Shown: piece by piece, positions 6,737-12,804 of the stretch
Numbering within the stretch: position 1 is the first letter of the stretch
Layout of the letters: each line of letters begins with the position of its first letter
NCBI GenBank assembly: GCA_015486445.1
Contig: WFRT01000365.1
Span: forward strand, 1 to 12,804
Direction of reading: 5' to 3'
DNA: 12,804 nucleotides
Source of the DNA: Pseudomonadota bacterium
Lineage (GTDB): Bacteria > Desulfobacterota > Anaeroferrophillalia > Anaeroferrophillales > Tharpellaceae
Made by a program: the position numbers and the translations under genes
The notes under the pieces: model-generated
What the model was told of the DNA's origin: nothing
The model's database searches: none
The model's input: only the letters and a program-made list of their open reading frames with translations

Positions 6737-7381
6737 ATGATTAGAGCATTGTTACTTTGGGTAATGGCTTATCTTCTGGGCTCGGTTCCGGTCGGCGTCA
6801 TCGTTGCCGAATGGTTTAACGGCGGTGACCCCCGGACCGCCGGCAGCGGCAACATCGGGGCCACCAACGTGGCCCGCTCCGCCGGCAGCGAAGCCGGCCT
6901 CGTAACCCTGGCCGGGGACTGTCTGAAAGGTTTCCTGGCGGTCATCATCGCCCGCCTTTTCGGAGCCGGGGACGGGGTCGCGGCACTGGCCGGACTGGCC
7001 GCCTTCATGGGCCATCTCTACCCGGTTTTCCTGGATTTCAAAGGCGGCAAGGGGGTTGCCACCGGGCTCGGAGTGGCTTTCGCGCTCTCCCCCCTGGCCT
7101 CGATCGCCGGGCTCATCGTCTTTGCCGTCGCGGCGATCTGGTCGCGGGTGGTCTCGGTCGGCTCCCTGGCCGCCGCCATCGCCCTGCCGGTCTTCATGAG
7201 CCAGTTCGACAAGGGCTGGAAAATTGTCTACACGGTCCTGATCATGACCGGTTTCATCATCTACCGGCACAAGGACAACATCCTCAGGCTCTGCCAGGGT
7301 GAGGAAAACCCGATCCCGGCCGAGGTCATCGAACCGATCAACACCCTCCTCAACCGGGACCAGCCGGAAGCCGACAAATAA
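6737..7381 (+). CDS. plsY: Glycerol-3-phosphate acyltransferase
   Basis: 214 aa inner-membrane enzyme that transfers the acyl group of acyl-phosphate to glycerol-3-phosphate, making lysophosphatidic acid, the first step of phospholipid synthesis. Diagnostic motifs: GSGNIGATNVAR (about 37-47), GHLYPVFLDFKGGKG (from 92) and YRHKDNI near the C-terminus. Hydrophobic segments fit a five- to seven-helix protein. ATG 6737 is preceded by AGAGGGAAAA. It is 57 nt after folE2, the last gene of the plus-strand cluster, and is followed by a strong terminator. The C-terminal tail of about 30 residues after HKDNI is longer and more polar than minimal PlsY proteins but within the family's range. Confidence 0.95.
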   Translation: MIRALLLWVMAYLLGSVPVGVIVAEWFNGGDPRTAGSGNIGATNVARSAGSEAGLVTLAGDCLKGFLAVIIARLFGAGDGVAALAGLAAFMGHLYPVFLDFKGGKGVATGLGVAFALSPLASIAGLIVFAVAAIWSRVVSVGSLAAAIALPVFMSQFDKGWKIVYTVLIMTGFIIYRHKDNILRLCQGEENPIPAEVIEPINTLLNRDQPEADK

Positions 7382-7420
7382 ACCGGTCGCGGCCGGGGAA
7401 ACCCGCCACTGAACAGGAAA

Positions 7421-7455
7421 GGCCGGACTCGGTCAAACCGAGTCCGGCCTTTTTT
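7421..7455 (+). terminator. Strong intrinsic terminator after plsY
   Basis: GGCCGGACTCGGT, loop CAA, ACCGAGTCCGGCC form a perfect 13-bp stem (7421-7449) followed by six T residues (7450-7455). It lies about 40 nt past the plsY stop and before the convergent nuclease gene. The minus-strand side lacks a good T-run, so it acts mainly on the plus strand. Confidence 0.93.
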
Positions 7456-7479
7456 CTATTCCGGTCAGGCAGAAAATAC

Positions 7480-7998
7480 TCAGAGAGAATCGAGCCGGCG
7501 GTTCCGGCGCCGCTCCTTGCGCCCCCGTTTTTTCGGGTTGCCCCGCTTGCGGGTCAGGTGCCGGCCGGAAAGCCTGGAGGCGGCTTCTTCTTCGGCCGTA
7601 TCGTCTTCCCCCATAACGGTCAGCAGCAAACGCTGCCAGAACTCGGCCGCAGCCAGGGTTACCGCGGCGGAGCTTTCACATCCCTCCCGAACCTCCCGGT
7701 CCGAGGTCACCACGGTAAGCCCGGAACCATAGCGGCCGGCCATCTCGACCAGGACCTGGTCGGCACTGCGACCGAGCGGGGAAAAGATTACCTCGACCCC
7801 CCGGACCCGCTCCCGGCGACGCTCCCCGGAAGCCCGGGCGCCACCGTCAAACACCACGCTCAAGCGATGCCGACTGAGAGCCCGGTAATCGGCCAGCAGT
7901 TCCAGCAGGTTCTCCCGCTCGGCCTCGAGATCGAGGTGTTCCAGCTTTTCCCCGGTCAGCGCCGCAATCAGGTTGTAACCGTCGATGGCCAGCCACAC
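7480..7998 (-). CDS. YacP-like NYN-domain RNase (PIN-like)
   Basis: 172 aa from the chosen start. The N-terminal NYN/PIN-like nuclease fold shows conserved acidic residues in AIDGYNLI, VVFDGG, SADQVL and VVTSDREV, matching the YacP (Rae1-like) family, whose Bacillus member is a ribosome-associated mRNA endonuclease. The last 30 or so residues are strongly basic (many Arg/Lys, with a KKRGRKERRRNRR stretch), consistent with RNA or ribosome binding; this is inference. GTG 7998 is chosen because GGAG lies 6 nt upstream and the protein then begins just before the family's first strand. ATG 8010 and TTG 8034 (overlapping the upstream stop by 4 nt) are alternatives. It follows the carboxyltransferase gene closely and converges with plsY. 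Confidence 0.85.
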   Translation of the reverse strand: MWLAIDGYNLIAALTGEKLEHLDLEAERENLLELLADYRALSRHRLSVVFDGGARASGERRRERVRGVEVIFSPLGRSADQVLVEMAGRYGSGLTVVTSDREVREGCESSAAVTLAAAEFWQRLLLTVMGEDDTAEEEAASRLSGRHLTRKRGNPKKRGRKERRRNRRLDSL

Positions 7999-8030
7999 GT
8001 TCCACTCCATCCCCGTTGCCGGGGCAAAAT

Positions 8031-9398
8031 TCAATCTTTGGGCAGTTTGTCTTCGGGTTTGAATTCGCCGCTCTCACGCTCGGCGAAGAACTCCAGCGCA
8101 ACCTCCGGAAACAGGGCGTAGGAGAGCACGTCCTCGATACTTTTGGCCTTGTCGCCGAGTTCGGCTTTGAGCTTCTCCATCTCGGGGGGGATCAAATCGG
8201 CCGGCCGACAGGTGATGGGCTCTTCCTTCTTCAAGGCCTTCTTCTGAACCTCGGGGTTGAAAGGGGCCACCGAACGGCCATACATCCCTTTCAAGATGTT
8301 CTTGGACTCCTTGGGAATCATCAGGTAGCGCTGACCGGTAATCACGTTCAGGGTCGCCTGGGTGCCGACAATCTGGCTCGAGGGGGTGACCAGGGGGGGG
8401 TAACCGAAGTCCTCGCGCACCCGGGGAATTTCCTCCAGCACGTCCTTGAGCTTGTCGATCGCCCCCTGGGCCTTGAGCTGGCTTTCGAGGTTGGACATCA
8501 TTCCGCCCGGCACCTGGTAGATCAGGACATTGGTGTCGACCCCGGTGAAACTGCTTTCATAGGCCGAGTATTTCTTGCGCACATCCTTGATGTACTCGGC
8601 GATTTCGGCCATGGCCTCGAGGTCCAGGCCGGTGTCGTAACCCGTCCCCTTGAGGGCCGCGACCAGGCTTTCGGTCGGCGGCTGGGAGGTTCCCGAGGAG
8701 AGCGAGGAGATGGCGCAGTCTACGATGTCGACCCCGGCCTCGACCGCTTTCAGGTAGGTCATCGGGGCCAGTCCCGAGGTGCAGTGACAGTGGAGATGAA
8801 CCGGAATGTCGACCTCGGCCTTGATCGCCTTGACCAGTTCGTAGGCGTCGTAGGGAGCCAGCAGGCCGGCCATGTCCTTGATGCAAATGGTATCCGCCCC
8901 CATGCCGGAAAGCTCCTTCGCCATGCTGACGAAATAGGCATTGTCATGCACCGGGCTGATGGTATAGCTGACCGTGGCCTCGGCAATCTTGCCGGCTTTT
9001 TTGACCGCGTCCATCGCGGTCCGCATGTTGCGGGGGTCATTTAAGGCATCGAAAATCCGGAAAACATCGATCCCGTTGGCCGCGGCCCGCTCGACGAAGG
9101 TTTCGAGCACATCATCGGCATAGTGCCGGTAGCCCAGGATATTCTGGCCCCGCAACAGCATCTGCAGGCGGGTATTGGGAATCGCCCGGCGCAAGGCCCG
9201 GAGCCGCTCCCAGGGATCCTCCTTGAGAAACCTCAGGCAGGTATCAAAAGTCGCGCCACCCCAAACCTCCAGCGACCAGTAGCCGATCTTGTCAAGCTTG
9301 CCGGCAATCGGCAGCATATCCTTGGTCCGCATCCGGGTCGCCAGCAGTGACTGGTGGGCATCCCTTAACACCGTATCCATAATCTGCACTTTTCCCAT
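8031..9398 (-). CDS. Biotin-dependent carboxyltransferase (oxaloacetate decarboxylase alpha / pyruvate carboxylase subunit B type)
   Basis: 455 aa. Transfers CO2 between carboxybiotin and pyruvate, forming or decarboxylating oxaloacetate. The TIM-barrel domain begins DTVLRDAHQSLLATRMRT with metal-binding D13. The carboxylated lysine is K174 in CIKDMAG, and further metal ligands are H201 and H203 in HLHCHCTSG. The PYC/OADA conserved domain follows (PGGMMSNLESQL, then VTPSSQIVGTQA). It ends after about 455 residues with no biotinyl domain, whereas one-piece OadA or PycB proteins are near 600 aa; the carrier is the separate gene at 9529-9741. ATG 9398 has GGAGG 7 nt upstream; the longer frame to 9446 lacks such a site. 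No oadB, oadG or biotin carboxylase gene is present, so decarboxylase versus carboxylase cannot be settled. Confidence 0.92.
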   Translation of the reverse strand: MGKVQIMDTVLRDAHQSLLATRMRTKDMLPIAGKLDKIGYWSLEVWGGATFDTCLRFLKEDPWERLRALRRAIPNTRLQMLLRGQNILGYRHYADDVLETFVERAAANGIDVFRIFDALNDPRNMRTAMDAVKKAGKIAEATVSYTISPVHDNAYFVSMAKELSGMGADTICIKDMAGLLAPYDAYELVKAIKAEVDIPVHLHCHCTSGLAPMTYLKAVEAGVDIVDCAISSLSSGTSQPPTESLVAALKGTGYDTGLDLEAMAEIAEYIKDVRKKYSAYESSFTGVDTNVLIYQVPGGMMSNLESQLKAQGAIDKLKDVLEEIPRVREDFGYPPLVTPSSQIVGTQATLNVITGQRYLMIPKESKNILKGMYGRSVAPFNPEVQKKALKKEEPITCRPADLIPPEMEKLKAELGDKAKSIEDVLSYALFPEVALEFFAERESGEFKPEDKLPKD

Positions 9399-9450
9399 AT
9401 CTATCCTCCAGGGCTGTGTCCGGCCGTCAGGAAACGACGACTTCAACTAT

Positions 9451-9472
9451 TGTACACTGTATACCGTGCACA
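9451..9472. promoter_or_regulatory. Near-palindromic operator candidate with GTATAC core
   Basis: A 22-bp near-palindrome centred at 9461/9462 has 18 of 22 positions symmetric (core GTATAC, arms GTACAC and GTGCAC). It lies between the biotin-carrier terminator and the carboxyltransferase ribosome site, where that gene's own promoter should be. On the minus strand TACAAT (about 9454-9449) could serve as the -10 and overlaps the palindrome. Inverted repeats with GTATAC cores are known for GntR/FadR-type regulators, but the binding protein is unknown. Confidence 0.4.
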
Positions 9473-9479
9473 TCTTTAG

Positions 9480-9512
9480 AAAAAAAGCGCGGGAACTGGG
9501 CTCTTCCCGCGC
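9480..9512 (-). terminator. Intrinsic terminator after the biotin-carrier gene
   Basis: On the minus strand GCGCGGGAA, an 8-nt loop and TTCCCGCGC form a perfect 9-bp stem followed by seven T residues. It lies 16 nt past the biotin-carrier stop codon, so transcription from the carrier gene should largely stop before the carboxyltransferase gene. Confidence 0.93.
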
Positions 9513-9528
9513 TGTCTCAGGCAACCTG

Positions 9529-9741
9529 CTATTCAATAACCGCGATAACCGTATCCGACTCGACGGCGTCACCCACCGCCACCCGGATCTCCTTGACGGT
9601 GCCGTCAATCGGCGAGACCACCGGCATCTCCATTTTCATGGCTTCCAGGATGACAACTTCGTCGCCCTCTTCCACCTGGTCGCCAACATTCACTTCGATC
9701 TTGAAAATTTTACCCACCATCGGGGAAATTACTTCGGCCAT
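9529..9741 (-). CDS. Free-standing biotin carboxyl carrier protein (biotinyl domain)
   Basis: 70 aa, essentially one biotinyl/lipoyl domain. The biotin-accepting motif EAMKME has K36 as the modified lysine; PMVGKI at the N-terminus and PIDGTVKEI in the second half are typical. It carries biotin-bound CO2 to the carboxyltransferase encoded downstream at 8031-9398. ATG 9741 has GGAGG 7 nt upstream. The AMKM motif favours biotin over lipoate (lipoyl domains usually show DKA). The gene is separated from its partner by a terminator and a probable second promoter. Confidence 0.93.
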   Translation of the reverse strand: MAEVISPMVGKIFKIEVNVGDQVEEGDEVVILEAMKMEMPVVSPIDGTVKEIRVAVGDAVESDTVIAVIE

Positions 9742-9787
9742 GGTCTATCCTCCGTTTTCTACTCGTTGACTGGTTTATCAAAACTTC

Positions 9788-9817
9788 AACCTGATGTCGC
9801 AAAAAATTTGCCAGGTT
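9788..9817 (-). other. Bulged hairpin in the biotin-carrier leader
   Basis: On the minus strand outer stem AACCTG/CAGGTT and inner stem GCAAA/TTTGC stack with a 5-nt one-sided bulge (GACAT). It lies after the TPR gene stop and about 45 nt before the biotin-carrier start. No T-run follows, so it is not a clear terminator; it could be a leader structure or a weak 3' end for the upstream gene. Confidence 0.3.
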
Positions 9818-9832
9818 GTGAGGGATAGCACA

Positions 9833-11587
9833 TCATTTTTCATTTTGCAACAGTTTTTCAAGCTTCTCCCGGACTTTCTTGCTGGCCTTGATCTTGAGGG
9901 AATGCCGATAACTCTCCCGAGCCTCGTCCAAGCGCCCGAGCTTCACGTAGGTATCGCCCAGGTGCTCAAAAATCACCGGGTCGTCGGGCACTTTTTGCGC
10001 GGCCTGCTTGAGGTAGTCGAGGGCCTTTTCATAATTCCCCTTAACGAATTGGAGCCAGCCCACACTGTCGAGGATGAAACCGCTGTCGGGCTTGAGCCGC
10101 AGGGCCTTGTCGAGCAGCTTTTCGGCATCATCCAGCTGGACCCCCTGCTCGACATAGGTGTAGCCGATGAAGTTGAGTACGGTGGCGTCTTCGGGATTTT
10201 CCTTGAGCAGTTCCTGCATCACCCGGACACTATCCTGGTAGCGGCCCAGGTCGCTGTAGACCACGCCCAGCGCGAAACGGATCTTGTAGTCCCCGGGAAA
10301 CTGCCGCCGGGCCTTTTCGAGAATCTTCAAGGCCCCTTCCTCGTCCCCCTGCTTGCGCCGCAGGGAGGAGAGCATCCGGTAAAGCCCGGCTTTTTCCGGG
10401 TAGGTGGCGATCAATTCCCGGAGAATATTTTCGCAGGCGGCAAAATCACTCCGTTCCTCGTAGAGAAAGGCCGCGTGAATCCGTGCGTCATAGTAGAGAT
10501 CGTCCCCGGCCGGAATTTTGAGAAACAGCTTCAAGGCCTCGTCCGGCTCTTTCATGGCTTCCCGGCAGGAGGCCAGGTAGAAGGTAATGCGAGCCTGGTT
10601 CGGGTAGCGCTCGTGCAATTTCTGCAACAGTTCCGCGGCCTCCTTGTATTTGCCCTGCTGGAGGTAGATCAGAGCAATTTTGATGCTGATGCTGACCGGC
10701 ACTTCGCCCTGGGCCTGGAGACGCTTGAAGATTTTCAGGGCGTCGTCGAAATTGCCGCTGCGTACCAGAAGCTGGCCCAGCCGTTCCAGGGCATGGCGGT
10801 CGTTCCCGTTGATTTCCAGCAGTTTGCGGTAGGCCTGCACCGCCTTGTCCTGCTGACCGGTGTATTCATAGATCAGGCCCAGACTGAACCAGGCATCCGG
10901 CATCTCCGGATCGATCTTCACCGCCTCCTTGAAATAGCGCTCGGCATCCTTGTAGAGCTTGAGTTCGGCATAAACCTTGCCCATGTAAAAGGGCCCGAGC
11001 ACATCTTCGGGATGGCGCCGGCGATACTCCTTCAGCAGGTCCAGGGCCTTTTCATACTGCAGGGTGTCGACATAGAGGGCAACCAGGTAAAAAAGGGCTT
11101 CGGTGTTGTCGGGATTCTCCCGCAGCAGGCTCTGATACTGGGCGATGGCGGCTTGCGGCTTGCCGGTCACGGTATAGATCCCGGCCAGCATGCGCCGGGC
11201 CCGGGGATTGCCGGGATCAAGCTCGAGGGCGGCCCGGGCATTGACCCGGGCTTCCTCGACCTTCATGTTCTTCATCAACTGTTCCGCCAGTTCCAGGCGC
11301 AGATAGAGGGAGTCGGGGTCGGCCTGGACAGCTTTGCGCAGGCTCTCCAGGGCTGTCTCCCGGGCCTGGCGGCCGGGCTGGTGCCGCAGCCAGTTGTAAA
11401 GCGAAAAGTAGTAGAAGGCGGCCGGCGAAGAGGGGGCCTCGACGGCCGGGGCCCGCTTGGTCATGGTCAGGGTGACGTTGCGGGTCCGGGTGTGGCCCGG
11501 CGTCGTGCTGCAAGCGGGGCAAAACAGCAGCGCCACCCCGCCCAAGAGCAAAACCAGATTCAGCCAGACCTGTTTTTTTCGTCTCAT
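9833..11587 (-). CDS. TPR-repeat lipoprotein
   Basis: 584 aa. The start is Lys/Arg-rich followed by a hydrophobic run (NLVLLLGGVALLF) and CPACSTT, so a signal peptide with a lipobox-like PAC before the lipidated cysteine; Cys-Pro-Ala-Cys is a poor lipobox, so the anchor is likely but not certain. The rest, from about residue 65, is a long array of 34-residue tetratricopeptide repeats, perhaps a dozen or more, with the usual W/L-G-Y-A-F-A-P pattern (for example DAWFSLGLIYEYTG and FILDSVGWLQFVKGNYEKA). It probably serves as a protein-interaction scaffold facing the periplasm or outer membrane. ATG 11587 has AGGAAG about 11 nt upstream; the frame extends to a TTG at 11650, but that would remove the signal peptide from the N-terminus. 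It is 63 nt downstream of the zinc-ribbon gene. Partners are unknown. Confidence 0.88.
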   Translation of the reverse strand: MRRKKQVWLNLVLLLGGVALLFCPACSTTPGHTRTRNVTLTMTKRAPAVEAPSSPAAFYYFSLYNWLRHQPGRQARETALESLRKAVQADPDSLYLRLELAEQLMKNMKVEEARVNARAALELDPGNPRARRMLAGIYTVTGKPQAAIAQYQSLLRENPDNTEALFYLVALYVDTLQYEKALDLLKEYRRRHPEDVLGPFYMGKVYAELKLYKDAERYFKEAVKIDPEMPDAWFSLGLIYEYTGQQDKAVQAYRKLLEINGNDRHALERLGQLLVRSGNFDDALKIFKRLQAQGEVPVSISIKIALIYLQQGKYKEAAELLQKLHERYPNQARITFYLASCREAMKEPDEALKLFLKIPAGDDLYYDARIHAAFLYEERSDFAACENILRELIATYPEKAGLYRMLSSLRRKQGDEEGALKILEKARRQFPGDYKIRFALGVVYSDLGRYQDSVRVMQELLKENPEDATVLNFIGYTYVEQGVQLDDAEKLLDKALRLKPDSGFILDSVGWLQFVKGNYEKALDYLKQAAQKVPDDPVIFEHLGDTYVKLGRLDEARESYRHSLKIKASKKVREKLEKLLQNEK

Positions 11588-11650
11588 TATATCACTGTCT
11601 TCCTGTTTAACCCGGCCGGGAAAGCCCCGGGGGTGAGCCTGGATTGCCAA

Positions 11651-12385
11651 TTATTCCCTCTTTCCACTCCCGTTCGGGCCGGAGCCCACCGCCAGGGAAC
11701 TGATTTCGACCAGGTATTTCCGGGCCGCGGGAGGGCAGTCGGGAGCAAGCAGCCGGAATTTCCGCCGGCCCCCGGGCGGAACCGCCAGGCACCGTTTTCC
11801 GGTATTAGCCGAGTCCCGGGCCGCAGAATCGGGAGAAAATTCTATCCGGGCCAACCGGCGGCCGGACTTGTCGAGCAGAACGCCTTCCAACTCCAGGATC
11901 TCGACCGGACGTCGGGAGGCATTGACCACACTCCCTTGTAAAATCAACTGGCGCCGACCGGAAGGCAACTGCCTGATGCTGCTGTCGAGATCGACCAGGT
12001 GCAACTTCCCGGCCAGTTCACCGACCCGGCCGGACCAGAGCATGTAGCCGGCGGCCAGAGCCAGGATCAGGACCAGAAGACAGGCCAGGACCAGGAAGCA
12101 ACTCGTCCCGCGGGGAGCCGCAGCCGTCTCGCCTTTCACGGGCCTTCCTACGGCCTCATTTTCCGGCACCTTTTCCAGCAGTTCGCACTCTTCCTCTACC
12201 GGTCCGGCCGGCTCCCGTTCAACTTCCGGCGGTTCCGGGGCCAGCCCTTCCACCCGGCCCCGGGGCCGGGTAAAAACAAACTCGAACCCGCACCGCGAAC
12301 AGAGCAGATCGAGTTCCGGCTGTTCCGGCAGGCCTTCCTCGGCCAGCCGGTACTTGGTCAAACAACGGGGACAACTTACCAGCAT
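11651..12385 (-). CDS. Zinc-ribbon (MJ0042-type) single-span membrane protein, DUF3426-like
   Basis: 244 aa. An N-terminal zinc ribbon has cysteines C5, C8, C29 and C32 in the CPxC...CxxCG arrangement of MJ0042-type domains common in deltaproteobacteria. A Pro/Glu-rich linker follows, then one transmembrane helix at about 95-117 (CFLVLACLLVLILALAAGYM), and a C-terminal beta-rich domain of about 125 residues with GSVVNASRRPVEILELEGVL, a pattern like the DUF3426/FxLYD-type extracytoplasmic domains. The zinc ribbon would face the cytoplasm. ATG 12385 is preceded by a modest CAGG; GTG 12388 is an alternative. It is the first gene of the unit with the TPR lipoprotein. Function is not known; a role in envelope assembly is inferred only from the architecture. 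Confidence 0.85.
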   Translation of the reverse strand: MLVSCPRCLTKYRLAEEGLPEQPELDLLCSRCGFEFVFTRPRGRVEGLAPEPPEVEREPAGPVEEECELLEKVPENEAVGRPVKGETAAAPRGTSCFLVLACLLVLILALAAGYMLWSGRVGELAGKLHLVDLDSSIRQLPSGRRQLILQGSVVNASRRPVEILELEGVLLDKSGRRLARIEFSPDSAARDSANTGKRCLAVPPGGRRKFRLLAPDCPPAARKYLVEISSLAVGSGPNGSGKRE

Positions 12386-12409
12386 CACAAACCTGGACCA
12401 GATAAAAAT

Positions 12410-12448
12410 GTAACTATTCAGCCGAATACGGGGTCGGGCACGGCTTTT
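12410..12448 (+). mobile_element. Truncated miniature element, copy 2 (left end only)
   Basis: GTAACTATTCAGC followed by about 26 further bases (GGGGTCGGG, then CGGCTTTT) matches the left end of copies 1 and 3, then the similarity stops. No matching right end is found before copy 3. It lies 25 nt upstream of the zinc-ribbon gene start and may affect its promoter. Non-coding. Confidence 0.8.
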
Positions 12449-12574
12449 AAAAAGTCATAACTCTTAAAACAGAGAATAACCGCGAATGCAAGCAAATATT
12501 GCCGGCCCGCCGCAATCCCTGGGCCGGGAGCCGGAAGCACTGCAAGGCCGAACAGGAAAGACCAAAAAACCAAA
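12449..12574. other. Non-coding spacer between element copies 2 and 3
   Basis: 126 bp with no credible ORF, tRNA or clear terminator. A weak minus-strand promoter for the zinc-ribbon gene (TTGCAT, then TTTTAA) could lie near 12460-12490. A GC-rich inverted stretch (GGCCGG region, about 12500-12535) may form a hairpin. Confidence 0.3.
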
Positions 12575-12804
12575 GTAACTATTCAACCGGATACGGGGTC
12601 GGGCGCGGCTTTCCTTCGCTAGGCGTTAAGATTTCTGTTTTTCCTTACGCTCGCTCCGCCCGCACCCCAAGGGCACTTCCGTTGGGCGCATGCAAAACTC
12701 GCTACGCTCAGACAGTTGCAATGCTTATGGGCTCCCGCTCGCTGGGAAAAACAACGAAATCTTTCCGAAATCGCTCAGAAAAACCACCCCCGCCCCCTCC
12801 TGAA
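12575..12804 (+). mobile_element. Miniature element, copy 3 (right end cut by window)
   Basis: 230 bp aligned to copy 1 (1197-1429) in the same orientation, about 90% identical by eye, starting with GTAACTATTCAAC. About 32 bp including the right inverted repeat should lie beyond the window. The 8 bp just outside the left end is AAACCAAA, so that duplication is predicted right after the missing end. It has no ORF and lies upstream of the zinc-ribbon gene. Confidence 0.85.

Noticed and set aside
8016..9044. Plus-strand open frame opposite the carboxyltransferase
   Set aside because: Antisense shadow of a strongly conserved gene; His/Asp/Leu-rich with no domain.
8031..9398. Carboxyltransferase as a frameshifted, truncated one-piece enzyme
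   Set aside because: The gene ends cleanly after the PYC/OADA domain, is followed by a closely spaced gene, and an intact biotin carrier with its own ribosome site is present upstream.
9794..11941. A 715-residue open frame on the plus strand opposite the TPR gene
   Set aside because: GC-rich antisense frames of real genes stay open; it spans two genes and an intergenic gap and has no recognisable domain.

Overview
The window looks like a chromosomal stretch from a GC-rich Gram-negative anaerobe, most likely a Desulfobacterota (deltaproteobacterial) lineage. The reasons are the gene repertoire (FolE2-type GTP cyclohydrolase, PlsY, an oxaloacetate decarboxylase/pyruvate carboxylase-B type carboxyltransferase with a detached biotin carrier, a zinc-ribbon/TPR-lipoprotein pair, a GspE/PilB ATPase with MshEN domains) and the Thr(UGU)-Tyr tRNA order seen upstream of tuf in many proteobacteria. 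The placement is inference; no marker gene fixes the taxon. The gene set is mostly housekeeping and no complete defence, phage or secretion locus is present.

Layout. 1-300: a minus-strand tRNA operon (Thr-UGU, Tyr-GUA, then the first bases of a third tRNA cut by the window edge) with its own promoter. 343-1056: rnc (RNase III), minus. 1189-1469: a complete miniature transposable element with 13-bp terminal inverted repeats and an 8-bp target duplication, sitting between rnc and the next gene. 1479-2105: metallo-beta-lactamase-fold hydrolase, minus. 2264-3169: AEC-family transporter, minus, with a terminator. 3170-3437: divergent promoter region. 3438-7381: plus-strand cluster of a GspE/PilB ATPase, queD, folE2 and plsY, closed by a strong intrinsic terminator at 7421-7455. 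7480-9398: minus-strand YacP-like NYN nuclease and carboxyltransferase. 9529-9741: minus-strand biotin carrier with its own terminator. 9833-12385: minus-strand TPR lipoprotein and its upstream zinc-ribbon membrane protein. 12386-12804: gene-free, holding a truncated copy and a second near-complete copy of the miniature element.

How parts work together. FolE2 makes 7,8-dihydroneopterin triphosphate and QueD converts it to 6-carboxytetrahydropterin, the entry to queuosine synthesis. The biotin carrier and the carboxyltransferase together form one biotin-dependent transcarboxylase/decarboxylase; the biotin carboxylase or membrane partner is not here. The zinc-ribbon protein and the TPR lipoprotein are co-directional with a 63-nt gap and probably act at the envelope.

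The most notable unexplained structure is the miniature element: three copies in 12.8 kb, GTAA-beginning ends, 8-bp duplication, A/T-run target and an imperfect inverted symmetry over much of its length. Second are a GspE/PilB ATPase with two N-terminal MshEN modules in a non-secretion operon, and a 22-bp near-palindrome with a GTATAC core in front of the carboxyltransferase gene.
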